Assembly: GCA_025463515.1 (NCBI GenBank)
Contig: JAODAQ010000068.1
Span: 1-57,973 of the forward strand
Source: Rhodoglobus sp.
Lineage (GTDB): Bacteria > Actinomycetota > Actinomycetes > Actinomycetales > Microbacteriaceae
Length of the DNA: 57,973 nucleotides
Direction of reading: 5' to 3'
The number at the start of each line of letters is the position of its first letter. Within the stretch, counting starts at the first letter, position 1. Both the position numbers and the translations under genes were made by a program. Shown piece after piece: positions 27,321-36,752 of the stretch. The notes beneath the pieces were generated by a model. It searched no databases. It was not told the origin of the DNA and saw only the letters and a list, made by a program, of their open reading frames with translations.

Positions 27321-27610
27321 GGCTTGATCTTCCAGCAGTGCAGGTGCCAGTGCCGCCGGGCAGCGAGGTCGTCGGCCTCGCCCATGATGCCGTCGGCGCG
27401 CCAGGTCACCGTGTGGGCGATTCCGGGCTCGATCTCGAGGCCGCAGCCCGGGCAGATGTAGACCTTGACGGCGTTGGACGCCGAGAGCGGCTGCACGTTC
27501 CACAGCCCGTCCCGCTTCGCCTGCGTCGTCTTCGTGCCCAGCAGCGCGCGGGAGAGGTCCAGCTCCGGCTCCTCGGCGCGGTTGCGACGCGGACGGTTGG
27601 AACGGGGCAT
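27317..27610 (-). CDS. Conserved small zinc-ribbon-like protein
   Basis: A 97-residue protein with a basic N-terminus (RSNRPRRNRAEE) and a likely zinc site: CPGC in VYICPGCGLEI together with HWHLHCW near the C-terminus. Similar small proteins are conserved in actinobacteria, without a known function as far as I recall. The ATG has TAAGCT 6 nt upstream and no Shine-Dalgarno, so probably leaderless. It is coupled to the downstream hydrolase gene. Confidence 0.88.
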   Translation of the reverse strand: MPRSNRPRRNRAEEPELDLSRALLGTKTTQAKRDGLWNVQPLSASNAVKVYICPGCGLEIEPGIAHTVTWRADGIMGEADDLAARRHWHLHCWKIKP

Positions 27611-27631
27611 GGCTCCAGCTTACGAGACCCG

Positions 27632-29407
27632 CTAGCCGCCGCCGGGGTTGTCCATCTGCTCGAGCCGCGTCTCTTCGAGGTCGATCAGCGCCTGGGCGCG
27701 GTTGAGGATGCGCGACGGGTAGGTCCCCTCGGACTTGGCCTCGAGCAGCGCCTCCCGCTCCGCCTGCAGCACCTCGCGGCGCAGTGCGCGGTACTGGCGC
27801 TGCGGCGAGTGGCTGAGGCCGTCCTCCCCCGCACCGTGATCAGCGCGCTCCCAGGCCGACTCGGCGGCGAGCAGGGTGTCGTTGCGCACCCGCTCGATCA
27901 CCGCCTCGTCGACCTTCTCGCCGCCCGGCAGTTCGAAGTCGGGGTTGTCGAGGACCGCGAGCCCTGCCTCCCCGAGCTCGTCGAGCAGAGACGCGAGCTC
28001 GCGCCGGTCGGCGGTCTTGTCGGTGCCCTGGATGCCCGTGAGCCTGATCAGCCACGGCAGGGTGCCGCCCTGCACGAGCAGGGTCGTGACCGCGACCGTG
28101 AACGCGATGAGGACGAGCTGGGCGCGGTAGGGAGTTCCCTCCGGGAGTGATTGCGCAGCGGCGAGGGTGACCACCCCGCGCATCCCCGACCAGCCGAGCA
28201 CCACCCCACCGCGCCAGCCGAGGCCCTCGTCCTTCAGCTGGTTCACGTCGGCCTTGCGGCGCGCGTGCGACTTCTCGATGCGGGCCCGGCGCCGCTGGAC
28301 GCGCTCGCTGCCCGCGAGCTCGGGGACCGCGTCGATGCGCCTGCGCATCCGCGAGAGCAGCACACCCCATCGGCGCGTCTGGCGCTCGTTGCGGGCATCC
28401 TGGCGCCTCAGCAGGAACACGAGCGGCACGAGGAACGCGAACCGGATGACGAGCACGAGCAGGGTCATCCCGAAGCCGATGTAGACCGCCGTGTCCGCGC
28501 TCAGGTCGAACTTGTGGGTGTCGTTGATGAGCGCGCTGATCTGCACGCCCATGAGCAGGAAGACGCCGTTCTCGAGCACGAACTGCACGGTGCGCCAATT
28601 GAGCCGCTCGGAGATGCGCGCCTGCGCGGAGAACCGCTTCGCGCCGTTGTGGCCCGAGTACAGGCCGGCGACGACCACCGCCAGCACCCCGCTCGCGTGC
28701 ACGAACTCGGTCGGCAGGAACGCGATGAACGGAACGGCGAACGAGATCGCGGTATCGAGGACCGAGTCCTTGAGCTTCGAGCGCACCCACACGGTCACGA
28801 AGCCGACCGCGAGGCCGATCGCGATCGCGACGATGACGGCGAAGGCGAAGTCGCCCGCGATGTCCCAGAAGGCGAACGTGCCGGCGGTCGCGGCCACCGC
28901 CGAGCGCAGCAGCACGAGGGCCGTCGCATCGTTGACGAGGCTCTCGCCCTCGAGGATCGTCACGAGCCGCGGCGGGAGGCCCAGCTTCTTGCCGAGCGCC
29001 GTGGCGGCGACGGCGTCGGTCGGGCTGATGACGGCGCCGATCGCGATGCCGGCGGCGAGGCTCAGCTTCGGGAAGAGCAGGAACAGGATGAACCCGGTCG
29101 CGACCGCCGTGACGATGACGAGGGCGACGCTCAGGGCCGAGATGCTCGTGAGGTTGCGACGGAAGTCCACGACGGGCACGTTGATCGCCGCGGAGTACAG
29201 GATGGGCGGCAGCAGCCCGATGAGGATGATCTCGTGCGGCACCTCGACGGGTGCGCCCGGGATGAAGCTGAAGCCGAACCCCAGGACGATGAGGATGAGC
29301 GGGGCGGCGACGCCGAGCTTCTTGCTGAACGCCCCCGCGGCGACGATGGTGATGAGCGCGACGACGCCGAGCAGCAGGAGCCGGATCAGGTCGGGGGTGT
29401 CGCCCAT
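27632..29407 (-). CDS. Na+/H+ antiporter, CPA1/NhaP family
   Basis: A 591-residue protein with about 12 membrane segments in the first 400 residues and a long charged cytoplasmic tail. The transport-core motif IGAVISPTDAVAATA and GESLVNDATALVLLR (ND pair) mark the CPA1 family; GWSGMRGVVTLAAA is the conserved late span. It exchanges cytoplasmic Na+ (or K+) for H+. The ATG has TAAACT exactly 6 nt upstream, suggesting a leaderless transcript. Confidence 0.95.
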   Translation of the reverse strand: MGDTPDLIRLLLLGVVALITIVAAGAFSKKLGVAAPLILIVLGFGFSFIPGAPVEVPHEIILIGLLPPILYSAAINVPVVDFRRNLTSISALSVALVIVTAVATGFILFLLFPKLSLAAGIAIGAVISPTDAVAATALGKKLGLPPRLVTILEGESLVNDATALVLLRSAVAATAGTFAFWDIAGDFAFAVIVAIAIGLAVGFVTVWVRSKLKDSVLDTAISFAVPFIAFLPTEFVHASGVLAVVVAGLYSGHNGAKRFSAQARISERLNWRTVQFVLENGVFLLMGVQISALINDTHKFDLSADTAVYIGFGMTLLVLVIRFAFLVPLVFLLRRQDARNERQTRRWGVLLSRMRRRIDAVPELAGSERVQRRRARIEKSHARRKADVNQLKDEGLGWRGGVVLGWSGMRGVVTLAAAQSLPEGTPYRAQLVLIAFTVAVTTLLVQGGTLPWLIRLTGIQGTDKTADRRELASLLDELGEAGLAVLDNPDFELPGGEKVDEAVIERVRNDTLLAAESAWERADHGAGEDGLSHSPQRQYRALRREVLQAEREALLEAKSEGTYPSRILNRAQALIDLEETRLEQMDNPGGG

Positions 29408-29427
29408 GCGGCAAGTTTATGGGTGGA

Positions 29428-30054
29428 CTAGTACCAGCCCTGGTCCTCCGAGTGCGCCCACGCGCCGCAGGGCGTGCCGTAGCGCCCGCTGATGTAGCTG
29501 AGCCCCCACGTGATCTGCGTTGTCGCGTTCGTGGCCCAGTCAGCGCCTACCGAGGCCATCTTCTCCCCGGGGAGCGCCTGCGGGATGCCGTAGGCGCCGC
29601 TCGACGCGTTGTAGGCGTAGACGTTCCAGTGCGACTCCCTGTCCCAGAGGGCGACGAGGCAGCTGTACTCGTCGTCGCCCAGCCCCATCGCCTGCAGCAT
29701 CGAGTACGCGATCGCCTGCGCGGTACCGGGGTCCGGGACTCCGGCTGCAGGCGCGCCCACGCTCACGGGCGCCTCCACCACGGGCTCGGAGATAGTGAAG
29801 CCGTCACGGCCCGGCGCGTTGCTGTAGGTGCCGTCGACCGCGAGGGTCTGGCCCTCGCGCACCTGGCCGGGCGCATTGGCGTACGCCGTGGACGTCGCCA
29901 TGGGCGGCGCGACACTGACCGCGAGGAACGCGAAGGTCACGAAGGTGGCGAAGACCGGCAGCGACCACGGTGCGCGCACGTGGCGCCCCGAAACGTCCCC
30001 GCCCGCGCTCTTGAGCTGGGCGCGGAGCTCGATCACACGCGCGTTTGTCCCCAC
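29428..30054 (-). CDS. Secreted lytic transglycosylase-like protein
   Basis: A 208-residue protein with a cytoplasmic N-terminus, one hydrophobic signal/anchor (about 31-50) ending near an Ala-rich cleavage-like site, a low-complexity linker, and a C-terminal transglycosylase fold: LWDRESHWNVYAYN (catalytic Glu in RESHW), SSGAYGIPQALPGEKM, then WGLSYISGRYGTPCGAW. It probably trims peptidoglycan. The GTG start is preceded by TAAAAT at 8 nt. It resembles the resuscitation/transglycosylase proteins common in Microbacteriaceae. Confidence 0.9.
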   Translation of the reverse strand: MGTNARVIELRAQLKSAGGDVSGRHVRAPWSLPVFATFVTFAFLAVSVAPPMATSTAYANAPGQVREGQTLAVDGTYSNAPGRDGFTISEPVVEAPVSVGAPAAGVPDPGTAQAIAYSMLQAMGLGDDEYSCLVALWDRESHWNVYAYNASSGAYGIPQALPGEKMASVGADWATNATTQITWGLSYISGRYGTPCGAWAHSEDQGWY

Positions 30055-30100
30055 GAAAGGCGATTTTAGCCGACAGGACCGGAAAACACTGAGAAGGGCG

Positions 30101-30652
30101 TCAGCGCACCGCGAGCATGACGTCGATCACGGCATCCAACAGGAGGTCGACCTGGGTCTCGTTGTAGCCGCGCTTGACGCTGCGGAAGACCACCGTGCGG
30201 ACCTGGTCGACGCTCATCGGCTTGCCGTGCTGGAAGTAGCCGACGAGGCGGTCTGCGAAGGCATCCACGTCTTTCGGGCTGTAGCCGGTCGTCAGCAGGC
30301 CGACCCGGGAGAACCGGTGGCCGGGCTCGCGGGCGAGGCGGTCGAGGATCGACTGCGCCGAGCCGCGGGCCTTCGCGTACCAGGCGGCGTCGCCCACCTC
30401 GGCGAAGGCGCGCTCGCGCTCGCGGGCGGCGAAGGCGTCTTCGAGGCGCTCGAGTGCGGCATCCACATGGTTCGTGGAGTAGCCGCCCTTCTGCATCTTG
30501 AACGCCATCGTGCGGATGCTCTCGGCGTTGAGCACGGAAAGCTGGCCTGCGTCGGCGGTGTAGGCGCGGCGGGCCTCCTCGAGGAAGTCCTCGACCTGGT
30601 CGACGTCGTAGCCCAGCCTGGACTTGCGGCTTCGGGGGAAAGTAGTGCTCAC
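30101..30652 (-). CDS. DivIVA-domain protein with four DivI1A-like motifs
   Basis: A 183-residue protein made of two similar halves. GYDVDQVEDFL (14-24), GYSTNHVDAAL (57-67), GYSPKDVDAFA (123-133) and GYNETQVDLLL (162-172) are four copies of the motif GY-x(4)-VD that marks the DivIVA N-terminal segment. No long coiled coil follows, so it is not a canonical DivIVA; it may bind the membrane or other polarity proteins. The GTG start has CACAAT 7 nt upstream. The neighbour cdsA starts a different operon. Confidence 0.85.
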   Translation of the reverse strand: MSTTFPRSRKSRLGYDVDQVEDFLEEARRAYTADAGQLSVLNAESIRTMAFKMQKGGYSTNHVDAALERLEDAFAARERERAFAEVGDAAWYAKARGSAQSILDRLAREPGHRFSRVGLLTTGYSPKDVDAFADRLVGYFQHGKPMSVDQVRTVVFRSVKRGYNETQVDLLLDAVIDVMLAVR

Positions 30653-30667
30653 GCCCCCTATTGTGCC

Positions 30668-31543
30668 TTACGTGAAGATGAGAAATAGCGCATAGGCCAC
30701 CGCGCCCGACAGCAGCGCCGAGTCGAGGCGGTCGAGGAAGCCCCCATGGCCCGGCAGGAAGCTCGAGATGTCCTTGATGCCCAGGTCGCGCTTGATGAGC
30801 GACTCGGCAAGGTCGCCGGATGTCGCGGTCAGCACCATCGCGAGCGCGAGGATGACCCCCACCCACCATGGCTGCTGCAGCATGAACACGGCGAGCAGGA
30901 TGCCGGCGATGAGGGCCGCGGCGACCGAGCCGGCGAACCCCTCCCAGGTCTTCTTGGGGCTGATGGTCGGCGCCATGAGGTGCTTGCCGAACGCGAGGCC
31001 GCTCGCGTAAGCGCCGGTGTCCACCGCGACGACGACGATGAGGAAGGCGAGGGTCCACCACTGACCGCCGTCCTGCGCGGTCAGGAGCACGGTGAATCCG
31101 GCCATGAAGGCCACGTAGATCAGGATGAACGCGCCGGCACCGAGGTCGAGCAGCACGTTCTTCGGCGTCGCGCGCGCACTGGGCCGCACGAGCTCCACGA
31201 GCCGCCAGATGCCGACCACGGCGATGCCGCCGAGCGTCACCCACCAGTGGCCGTCGTCGAGCCAGTAGAACGTCGCGGGCACCACGGCGACCGCGGCGAC
31301 GACCGTCGGGATGCGCGGTACGTCGCGCCCCGCCGACCGGAGGGCCGTGGCGAGCTCGTAGGCCACGAAGGCGACGAGCGCGCCCGCGAACACCATGTAG
31401 AGCTCTTTGATGATGAGCAGGCTGACGAGCAGCGAGCCGCCCAGGAGCAGGCCGACGCCGATGGCGCGCAGGAGGGGTCGACCGGTACGCGCGTTGATCT
31501 TGTCGTTCGCCGCGCGCGCCTGGGTCTCGAAGTCCGATGCCAT
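30668..31543 (-). CDS. cdsA: Phosphatidate cytidylyltransferase CdsA
   Basis: A 291-residue membrane enzyme that makes CDP-diacylglycerol from phosphatidic acid and CTP, the branch point of phospholipid synthesis. It has about eight spans and ends with the family signature SLIKRDLGIKD followed by PGHGGFLDRLDS. The ATG overlaps the frr stop (TGATG). The order pyrH-frr-cdsA is the usual one in bacteria, here interrupted by an EamA gene. Confidence 0.95.
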   Translation of the reverse strand: MASDFETQARAANDKINARTGRPLLRAIGVGLLLGGSLLVSLLIIKELYMVFAGALVAFVAYELATALRSAGRDVPRIPTVVAAVAVVPATFYWLDDGHWWVTLGGIAVVGIWRLVELVRPSARATPKNVLLDLGAGAFILIYVAFMAGFTVLLTAQDGGQWWTLAFLIVVVAVDTGAYASGLAFGKHLMAPTISPKKTWEGFAGSVAAALIAGILLAVFMLQQPWWVGVILALAMVLTATSGDLAESLIKRDLGIKDISSFLPGHGGFLDRLDSALLSGAVAYALFLIFT

Positions 31544-32094
31544 CAGACCTCGAGCAGCTCGGCTTCCTTTTTCTTGAGAGCGTCGTCGATCGCGTCGACG
31601 TGCTGCTTGGTCGAGGCGTCCAGCTCCTTGGTGGCACGGGAGATCTCGTCCTCGCCGACCTCCTTGAGCCCGTCGAGGTCGTCCTTGGCCTTGCGGCGTA
31701 TGTTGCGCAGGCTCACCCGCGCCTGCTCGGCCTTGTCGCGCACGATCTTCACGAACTCGCGGCGGCGCTCCTCGTTGAGCTCCGGCAGGGTCGCGCGGAT
31801 GACGTTGCCGTCGTTGCCCACGCTCGCACCCAGGTTCGCAGCGCCCACGATGGCCTTCTCGATGTCCTTGAGGGCGCTCTTGTCGAAGGGGGTGATGAGC
31901 AGGGTGCGCGCCTCCTGGTTGACCATGGAGGCGAGCTGCGCGAGGGGCGTCGGCGTCCCGTAGTAGTCGACAAGGACCCTCTGGAAGAGTGCGGGGTTCG
32001 CGCGGCCCGTGCGCACAGTCCCGAAGTCGTCCTTGGCGGCCTCGAGGGCCTTGTCCATCTTCTCTTTGGCTTCGGCCAAAACGTCGCTGATCAT
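31543..32094 (-). CDS. frr: Ribosome recycling factor
   Basis: A 183-residue factor that splits post-termination ribosomes with EF-G. Typical features are [20 protein letters not shown], the hinge TPLAQLAS, and [19 protein letters not shown]-like sequence. The length is standard. The ATG is preceded by TAAACT at exactly 6 nt with no ribosome binding site, so it is probably leaderless and separately transcribed from the EamA gene 10 bp upstream. Its stop overlaps cdsA. Confidence 0.97.
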   Translation of the reverse strand: MISDVLAEAKEKMDKALEAAKDDFGTVRTGRANPALFQRVLVDYYGTPTPLAQLASMVNQEARTLLITPFDKSALKDIEKAIVGAANLGASVGNDGNVIRATLPELNEERRREFVKIVRDKAEQARVSLRNIRRKAKDDLDGLKEVGEDEISRATKELDASTKQHVDAIDDALKKKEAELLEV

Positions 32095-32103
32095 GTACCG
32101 AGT

Positions 32104-32955
32104 TTAGAGGGCAAGGAGGGCCACACCCGCAAGGACGACGCCCGCGCCCACGAGCCGCTGCACCGGGTGCGGCTCACGGAACAGCAGCCACCCCGCCAGC
32201 CCCACGAGCACCACGCTCACCTCGCGGCCGGGCGCGACGATCGACACCGGCGCGAGCTGCATCGCGAACAGGATCGCGATGTACGACACCGGTGAGAGGA
32301 CGCCGACCACCAGGGCATCCCGCCAGTGCTTGACCACGACCTCCTTCAGCCGGACCGGGCGCCCGAGCGCGATGGGAGCCAGCAGCACGGCCTGCCCGAC
32401 GGTGCTGCCCAGGCTCAGGACGACGGGGGCCACTGCGAGCGTGGTCACCGCGTGCGCGTCCCACAGCGTGTAGGCGGCGATCATGCATCCGGTGAGCAGG
32501 CCGTAGAAGACGCCGGGCCCGGCCGCGCGCATCCCGTGCAGGCCGCCCGCGAAGCCGATCACCATGACGCCCGCGATCACGACCGCCGCGCCGACCACCG
32601 CGTGCAGGCCCGGCCGCTCCCCCAGGAACAGGATCGCGACGACCACGGTGATGAGCGGGCCGCTGCCGCGCGCGAGCGGGTACACCACCGAGACGTCGCC
32701 GGCCCGGTATCCGCGCTGCAGCAGCAGGAAGTACGCGATGTGCAGCACGGCGCTCACCGAGGCGGCGAGGAGTACGTCGTTCCAGCGCACCTGGTCGTGC
32801 AGCGCGATCGCGAACGGCAGGACGAACAGCGAGCCCACCACGGCCTGCAGCCACACGAAGGTCGGCCCGCCCGCTCCGGTGTGCTTGATCCAGAGGTTCC
32901 AGCTCGCGTGGGTGACCGCCCCCACCGCGATGAGGGCGAGGACCGCCGGGGTCAC
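32104..32955 (-). CDS. EamA-family transporter
   Basis: A 283-residue protein with ten membrane segments in two EamA repeats (the first with [14 protein letters not shown] and [22 protein letters not shown], the second near the C-terminus with [12 protein letters not shown]). The substrate is unknown; such proteins export metabolites. The GTG start overlaps the pyrH stop (GTGA), so it is co-translated with pyrH. Its position between pyrH and frr is unusual, since these two are normally adjacent. Confidence 0.9.
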   Translation of the reverse strand: MTPAVLALIAVGAVTHASWNLWIKHTGAGGPTFVWLQAVVGSLFVLPFAIALHDQVRWNDVLLAASVSAVLHIAYFLLLQRGYRAGDVSVVYPLARGSGPLITVVVAILFLGERPGLHAVVGAAVVIAGVMVIGFAGGLHGMRAAGPGVFYGLLTGCMIAAYTLWDAHAVTTLAVAPVVLSLGSTVGQAVLLAPIALGRPVRLKEVVVKHWRDALVVGVLSPVSYIAILFAMQLAPVSIVAPGREVSVVLVGLAGWLLFREPHPVQRLVGAGVVLAGVALLAL

Positions 32956-33662
32956 TTGCTGACGAGGGTGCCGATACGGTCGCCGCGGATGGCCTTGGTC
33001 AGGTTGCCGGCGGGCTCCATGCCGAACACGACCATGGGCATCCCGTTGTCCATGCACAGGCTGAACGCCGTCGAGTCGACCACCTTGAGGCCCTGCACGA
33101 GCGCTTCCTGGTAGGTGATCTCGTCGATGCGCTTCGCGTCAGGGTTGTGTCGCGGGTCGGAGTCGTAGACGCCGTCGACGCCGTTCTTCGCGACGAGCAC
33201 GACCTGCGCGTCGATCTCGAGCGCGCGCTGGGCGGCCACGGTGTCCGTGGAGAAGTACGGGAGGCCCGCGCCCGCGCCGAAGATGACGACGCGGCCCTTC
33301 TCGAGGTGGCGCTCCGCACGGCGCGGAATGTACGGCTCGGCGACCTGCGTCATCGAGATCGCGGACTGCACTCGCGTGGCGGCTCCCGCCTGCTCGAGGA
33401 AGTCCTGCAGGGCGAGCGCGTTCATGACGGTGCCGAGCATGCCCATGTAGTCGGCCCGGCCGCGGTCCATGCCGCGCTGGCTGAGCTCTGCACCGCGGAA
33501 GAAGTTGCCGCCGCCGACCACGATCGCGATCTCCACCTCGGCGGAGGCCGCCGCGATCTCCTTCGCGAGGCTCGAGACCACGTCCGGGTTCACCCCCAGG
33601 GACCCGCCGCCGAACGCCTCGCCCGAAAGCTTGAGGAGAACCCGTCTCTTACGTTCCGTCAT
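32952..33662 (-). CDS. pyrH: UMP kinase
   Basis: A 236-residue bacterial UMP kinase of the amino-acid-kinase fold, converting UMP to UDP. Visible are [52 protein letters not shown] and the C-terminal GDRIGTLVS. The length is standard. Downstream of the tsf terminator and an inverted repeat element, it appears to head its own transcript; it overlaps the EamA gene by 4 bp. Confidence 0.97.
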   Translation of the reverse strand: MTERKRRVLLKLSGEAFGGGSLGVNPDVVSSLAKEIAAASAEVEIAIVVGGGNFFRGAELSQRGMDRGRADYMGMLGTVMNALALQDFLEQAGAATRVQSAISMTQVAEPYIPRRAERHLEKGRVVIFGAGAGLPYFSTDTVAAQRALEIDAQVVLVAKNGVDGVYDSDPRHNPDAKRIDEITYQEALVQGLKVVDSTAFSLCMDNGMPMVVFGMEPAGNLTKAIRGDRIGTLVSK

Positions 33663-33759
33663 GGGTGCTCCCTCTCGCGCGACTCGTTACAGGTTACCGG
33701 GCGGCGCGGGATGCCGCCGCAACGGCGGTCGGATGCGCTGCTGCGGCTGCCCGCCGGCG

Positions 33760-33880
33760 CACCCCTCGCGCCGAACTCAGGAGCCCATGTGGCAGCCGTG
33801 ACCCCTGCGGCCGCTGAGGGCCCAACATCCTCGTCAGTGCCCAAACGCCACATGGGCGCCTGAGTTCGGCAACCGGGGTG
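33760..33880. repeat. 121-bp MITE-like inverted repeat
   Basis: Arms 33771-33793 and 33847-33869 match in 22 of 23 positions; after a 5-nt mismatch bubble they continue with CACCCC (33760-33765) and GGGGTG (33875-33880). The spacer is 53 bp. There is no coding capacity and no visible target-site duplication. It could be a miniature mobile element or a bulky structured RNA element. No second copy exists in the window. Confidence 0.75.
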
Positions 33881-33920
33881 TGGCCGCCAGCGTCGGCGTG
33901 AGGCATCCGGACGCACGAAA

Positions 33921-33947
33921 GGGCCCGAGATGCGACATCCCGGGCCC
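33921..33947 (-). terminator. Terminator of tsf
   Basis: Hairpin arms 33921-33931 and 33937-33947 (10 of 11 paired, 5-nt loop) begin 16 bp after the tsf stop. On the minus strand the stem is followed by TTTCG. It is a good GC-rich stem with a short T tract, as is common in high-GC actinobacteria. Confidence 0.75.
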
Positions 33948-33962
33948 CTCGTACTGTGCTGC

Positions 33963-34790
33963 TTAGGCGCCGACCTTGAACCGGGCGAAGCCGGTCACGG
34001 TGAGCCCCGCGTCAGCGACGACCTTGTTGATCGTGAGCTTGTTGTCGCGGGCGTAGTCCTGCTCGAGCAGGGCGACCTGCTTGAAGAACGCACCGACGCG
34101 GCCCTCGACGATCTTCGGGAGGGCGGCCTCGGGCTTGCCCTCGCCACGGCTGATCTCCTCGACGATGCGGCGCTCGTTCTCGACCTCGGACGCCGGGACG
34201 TCCTCCTTCGAGAGGTACACGGGGTCGGCGAACGAGATGTGCTGCGCGATGCTGCGAGCGGTCTCGACGTCGTCGCCCTCGTACGCGAGCACAACGCCGA
34301 CCTGCGGAGGCAGGTCTTTGTTGGTGCGGTGCAGGTAGACCGAGAACTTGTCGCCGGCGATGCGGACGATGCGGCGAAGCTCGACCTTCTCACCGAGGAT
34401 GGCGGCTTCGTCGTCGATCACGTCGGCGACGGTCTTGCCGTCGACGGCGACCGCGAGGGCTGCATCGAGCGTCTCAGCGCCGGAGTCGGCGAGAGCGGCG
34501 AGCACCTTGTTGCCGAGTGCGACGAACTTGTCGCTCTTCGCAACGAAGTCGGTCTCGCAGGCAAGCTCGATCATCGTGGTCGCGGTTGCGCTCTCGACGG
34601 CGGCGATGAGGCCCTCGCTCGTGGAGCGGTCGGCACGCTTCGCGTTGCCCTTCGCACCCTTGAGGCGCAGGATCTCGACGGCCTTCTCGAAGTCGCCCTC
34701 GGCCTCGACCAGTGCGTTCTTGGTGTCGACCATGCCGGTGCCGAGGCGCTCGCGCAGGGCCTTGATGTCAGCGAGACTGACGTCTGCCAT
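33963..34790 (-). CDS. tsf: Elongation factor Ts
   Basis: A 275-residue nucleotide-exchange factor for EF-Tu. Family features: LKALRERLGTGMVDTKNAL-like UBA start, the TDF-type motif ELACETDFVAKSDKF, and IAQHISFADP. The length is right for actinobacteria. It is co-transcribed with rpsB, 32 bp upstream, and followed by a clear terminator. Confidence 0.97.
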   Translation of the reverse strand: MADVSLADIKALRERLGTGMVDTKNALVEAEGDFEKAVEILRLKGAKGNAKRADRSTSEGLIAAVESATATTMIELACETDFVAKSDKFVALGNKVLAALADSGAETLDAALAVAVDGKTVADVIDDEAAILGEKVELRRIVRIAGDKFSVYLHRTNKDLPPQVGVVLAYEGDDVETARSIAQHISFADPVYLSKEDVPASEVENERRIVEEISRGEGKPEAALPKIVEGRVGAFFKQVALLEQDYARDNKLTINKVVADAGLTVTGFARFKVGA

Positions 34791-34822
34791 TTTGAGTGTC
34801 CTAACTCTTTGTTCTGGAAGTT

Positions 34823-35869
34823 CTACTTGGCGGCGGGCTTCTTGGGCGCGGCAGCCTTGGCGGGCTTCTTCTCCGCGTCGGTGGCCTCGGCCTCGATCTT
34901 CGCCTCGGTGGCGTCGTCCGACTCCACGTGGTGCTCGGCGACGACGGTCTCGTCGGCGGCGGCCTCGTGCTCGGCGACGACGGCGTCTGCGTCGTTCTCC
35001 TCGGTGGGGGTCTCGGCGGCGACGACCTCGGCGACAGCCGCGGCATCCGGCGTACCGGCTACTTCGCCGTCAACGGCCTCGATCTTCTCGGCCTCGGTGG
35101 ACGGGGTCTCGGAGGCTGCGAGCAGCTCCGCCTCCCACGCGGCCAGTGGCTCGACCTCGGCGCCGTCCTCGGGCTTCTGGTGGCGCTGGATGAGGCCTTC
35201 GGCAGCGGCATCCGCGATGATGCGGGTCAGCAGGCCGACCGAGCGGATCGCGTCGTCGTTGCCCGGGATCGGGTACTGGACGTCGTCGGGGTCGCAGTTG
35301 GTGTCGAGGATCGCGATGACCGGGATACCCAGCTTGTGCGCCTCGTCGATCGCGAGGTGCTCCTTCTTGGTGTCGACGATCCACACGGCAGACGGGGTCT
35401 TCGTGAGGTTGCGGATGCCGCCCAGGCTCTTCTGGAGCTTGATGAGCTCGCGCTTCTGGATGAGGAGCTCCTTCTTCGTGTAGCCGCTCTTCGCGGTGTC
35501 GTCGAAGTCGACCTCCTCGAGCTCCTTCATGCGCGCGAGGCGCTTGGAGACCGTCTGGAAGTTGGTGAGGAGGCCGCCGAGCCAGCGCTGGTTGACGTAC
35601 GGCTGGCCGACGCGCTGCGCCTGCTCCGCGATCGAGCCTTGCGCCTGCTTCTTGGTGCCGACGAAGAGGATGGTGCCGCCGTGGGCAACCGTCTCCTTGA
35701 CGTAGTCGTAGGTCGCGTCGATGTGCTTGAGCGACTGCTGCAGGTCGATGATGTGGCTGCCCGAGCGCTCGGTCAGGATGAAGCGCTTCATCTTCGGGTT
35801 CCACCGACGGGTCTGGTGTCCGAAGTGGACGCCGCTGTCGAGCAGCTGGCGAATGGTTACAACGGCCAT
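34823..35869 (-). CDS. rpsB: 30S ribosomal protein S2 with long acidic C-terminal extension
   Basis: A 348-residue protein. Residues 1-235 are a normal S2 ([57 protein letters not shown]). The remaining ~110 residues are an Ala/Glu/Asp/Val-rich acidic tail ending in a Lys/Ala-rich stretch ([15 protein letters not shown]). The ATG at 35869 was chosen because AAGGAG precedes it and [10 protein letters not shown] is the conserved start. The tail is similar in composition to that of S16 in this window. Confidence 0.97.
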   Translation of the reverse strand: MAVVTIRQLLDSGVHFGHQTRRWNPKMKRFILTERSGSHIIDLQQSLKHIDATYDYVKETVAHGGTILFVGTKKQAQGSIAEQAQRVGQPYVNQRWLGGLLTNFQTVSKRLARMKELEEVDFDDTAKSGYTKKELLIQKRELIKLQKSLGGIRNLTKTPSAVWIVDTKKEHLAIDEAHKLGIPVIAILDTNCDPDDVQYPIPGNDDAIRSVGLLTRIIADAAAEGLIQRHQKPEDGAEVEPLAAWEAELLAASETPSTEAEKIEAVDGEVAGTPDAAAVAEVVAAETPTEENDADAVVAEHEAAADETVVAEHHVESDDATEAKIEAEATDAEKKPAKAAAPKKPAAK

Positions 35870-36067
35870 GGCCGTACTCCTTAATCTGGCATGCCTGTGG
35901 CACACCTACTCAGTTGTCTTTCCGGCCGACCGGCCAGAAACCTGGTGCCCGGGCGCACATCTCCGCACTGTTTCCAGCGACTGGTGGAGGCGGCGACCCA
36001 TTGCTTCTAGAAGCACGAACGGGCACGCGTAGTCGCCCGGATTGCTCCGAGCGCTTCGGAAATGATA
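35870..36067 (-). promoter_or_regulatory. rpsB promoter and long leader
   Basis: A minus-strand TATCAT at 36062-36067 is a plausible -10, which would give a leader of about 185 nt before rpsB. The leader contains short inverted repeats such as GCTTCTAGAAGC (36004-36015) and CCGGTCGGCCGG (35923-35934). Autoregulation by S2 is known for rpsB leaders in other bacteria; here it is only a possibility. Confidence 0.4.
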
Positions 36068-36160
36068 GCACCGCTCCCCCTCTGCCGCGTATCTTGGCGG
36101 TTTCCCACCGGTCGAGCGCGGGCATCCGGGCGGCGCTCACAGGCCGACAACGATGGCCGG

Positions 36161-36706
36161 ATGCACCACGCCCTCGCTCTCGCCGCGCTCCTGGCCATCG
36201 CCCCGCCCTGGGGCTGGCCCGTCGACCCGCCCCACATCATCGCCCGCCCGTACATCGCACCGGAGACCCCCTACTCCGCCGGCCACCGCGGCATCGATCT
36301 CGCCTCGCCCAGTGCCACGGTCTACGCGCCCGCGGAGGGGCTCGTGCACTTCGCCGGCACGGTCGTGGACCGGCCCGTGCTGTCGATCGAGCATCCGGGC
36401 GGCGTGCTCTCGAGCTACGAGCCGGTGGTGACGGCCCTTGTCGCGGGCGATCCGGTGGTCCGCGGCCAGGTCATCGGGTCGGTGCTTCCGGGGCACTGCG
36501 TGTCGCGCTGCCTGCACTTCGGCGTCCGGGTGCGCGGCGAGTACGTGTCGCCGCTCCTCTGGATCGGGCGCGTGGAGCCCGCGGTACTGCTGCCGATCTC
36601 CGCGAGCGCCCGCCCACGGTCGAGGGCCACGGATCATCTCTACCCTCGAAATCCCGTGGGCGAGCGCTCACCCCTCCACCTGCGAAGGGTGGTGCGGCGC
36701 AGTTAA
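36161..36706 (+). CDS. M23 (LytM)-family peptidase-like secreted protein
   Basis: A 181-residue protein with a signal peptide (hydrophobic ALALAALLAIAPPWGW) and a compact LytM fold: GHRGIDLASPSATVYAPAEG (zinc-site HxxxD) and CLHFGVRV, where the usual HxH motif shows a Cys in place of the first His. This substitution is frequent in the small actinobacterial M23 protein beside rpsB, so activity is uncertain. I chose the ATG at 36161 for its signal peptide over an upstream ATG at 36062. The same neighbour is found next to rpsB in mycobacteria. Confidence 0.85.
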   Translation: MHHALALAALLAIAPPWGWPVDPPHIIARPYIAPETPYSAGHRGIDLASPSATVYAPAEGLVHFAGTVVDRPVLSIEHPGGVLSSYEPVVTALVAGDPVVRGQVIGSVLPGHCVSRCLHFGVRVRGEYVSPLLWIGRVEPAVLLPISASARPRSRATDHLYPRNPVGERSPLHLRRVVRRS

Positions 36707-36711
36707 GCGCG

Positions 36712-36724
36712 TAACAGCATGTTA
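36712..36724. promoter_or_regulatory. Palindrome upstream of MarR gene
   Basis: TAACA-GCA-TGTTA, a perfect 5-bp-arm inverted repeat 28 bp before the MarR ATG, directly upstream of a TATCTT -10-like hexamer (36739-36744). This is where an autoregulatory MarR site would be expected. Confidence 0.4.
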
Positions 36725-36752
36725 TTCGACAAACTAGCTATCTTGGGGACAA

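Larger units (their letters stand above)
33663..33962. other. Gene-free stretch between pyrH and tsf
   Basis: Contains the pyrH promoter region (unresolved), a large inverted repeat element (33760-33880) and the tsf terminator (33921-33947). Short frames on both strands overlap the inverted repeat and show no protein character. Confidence 0.7.
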
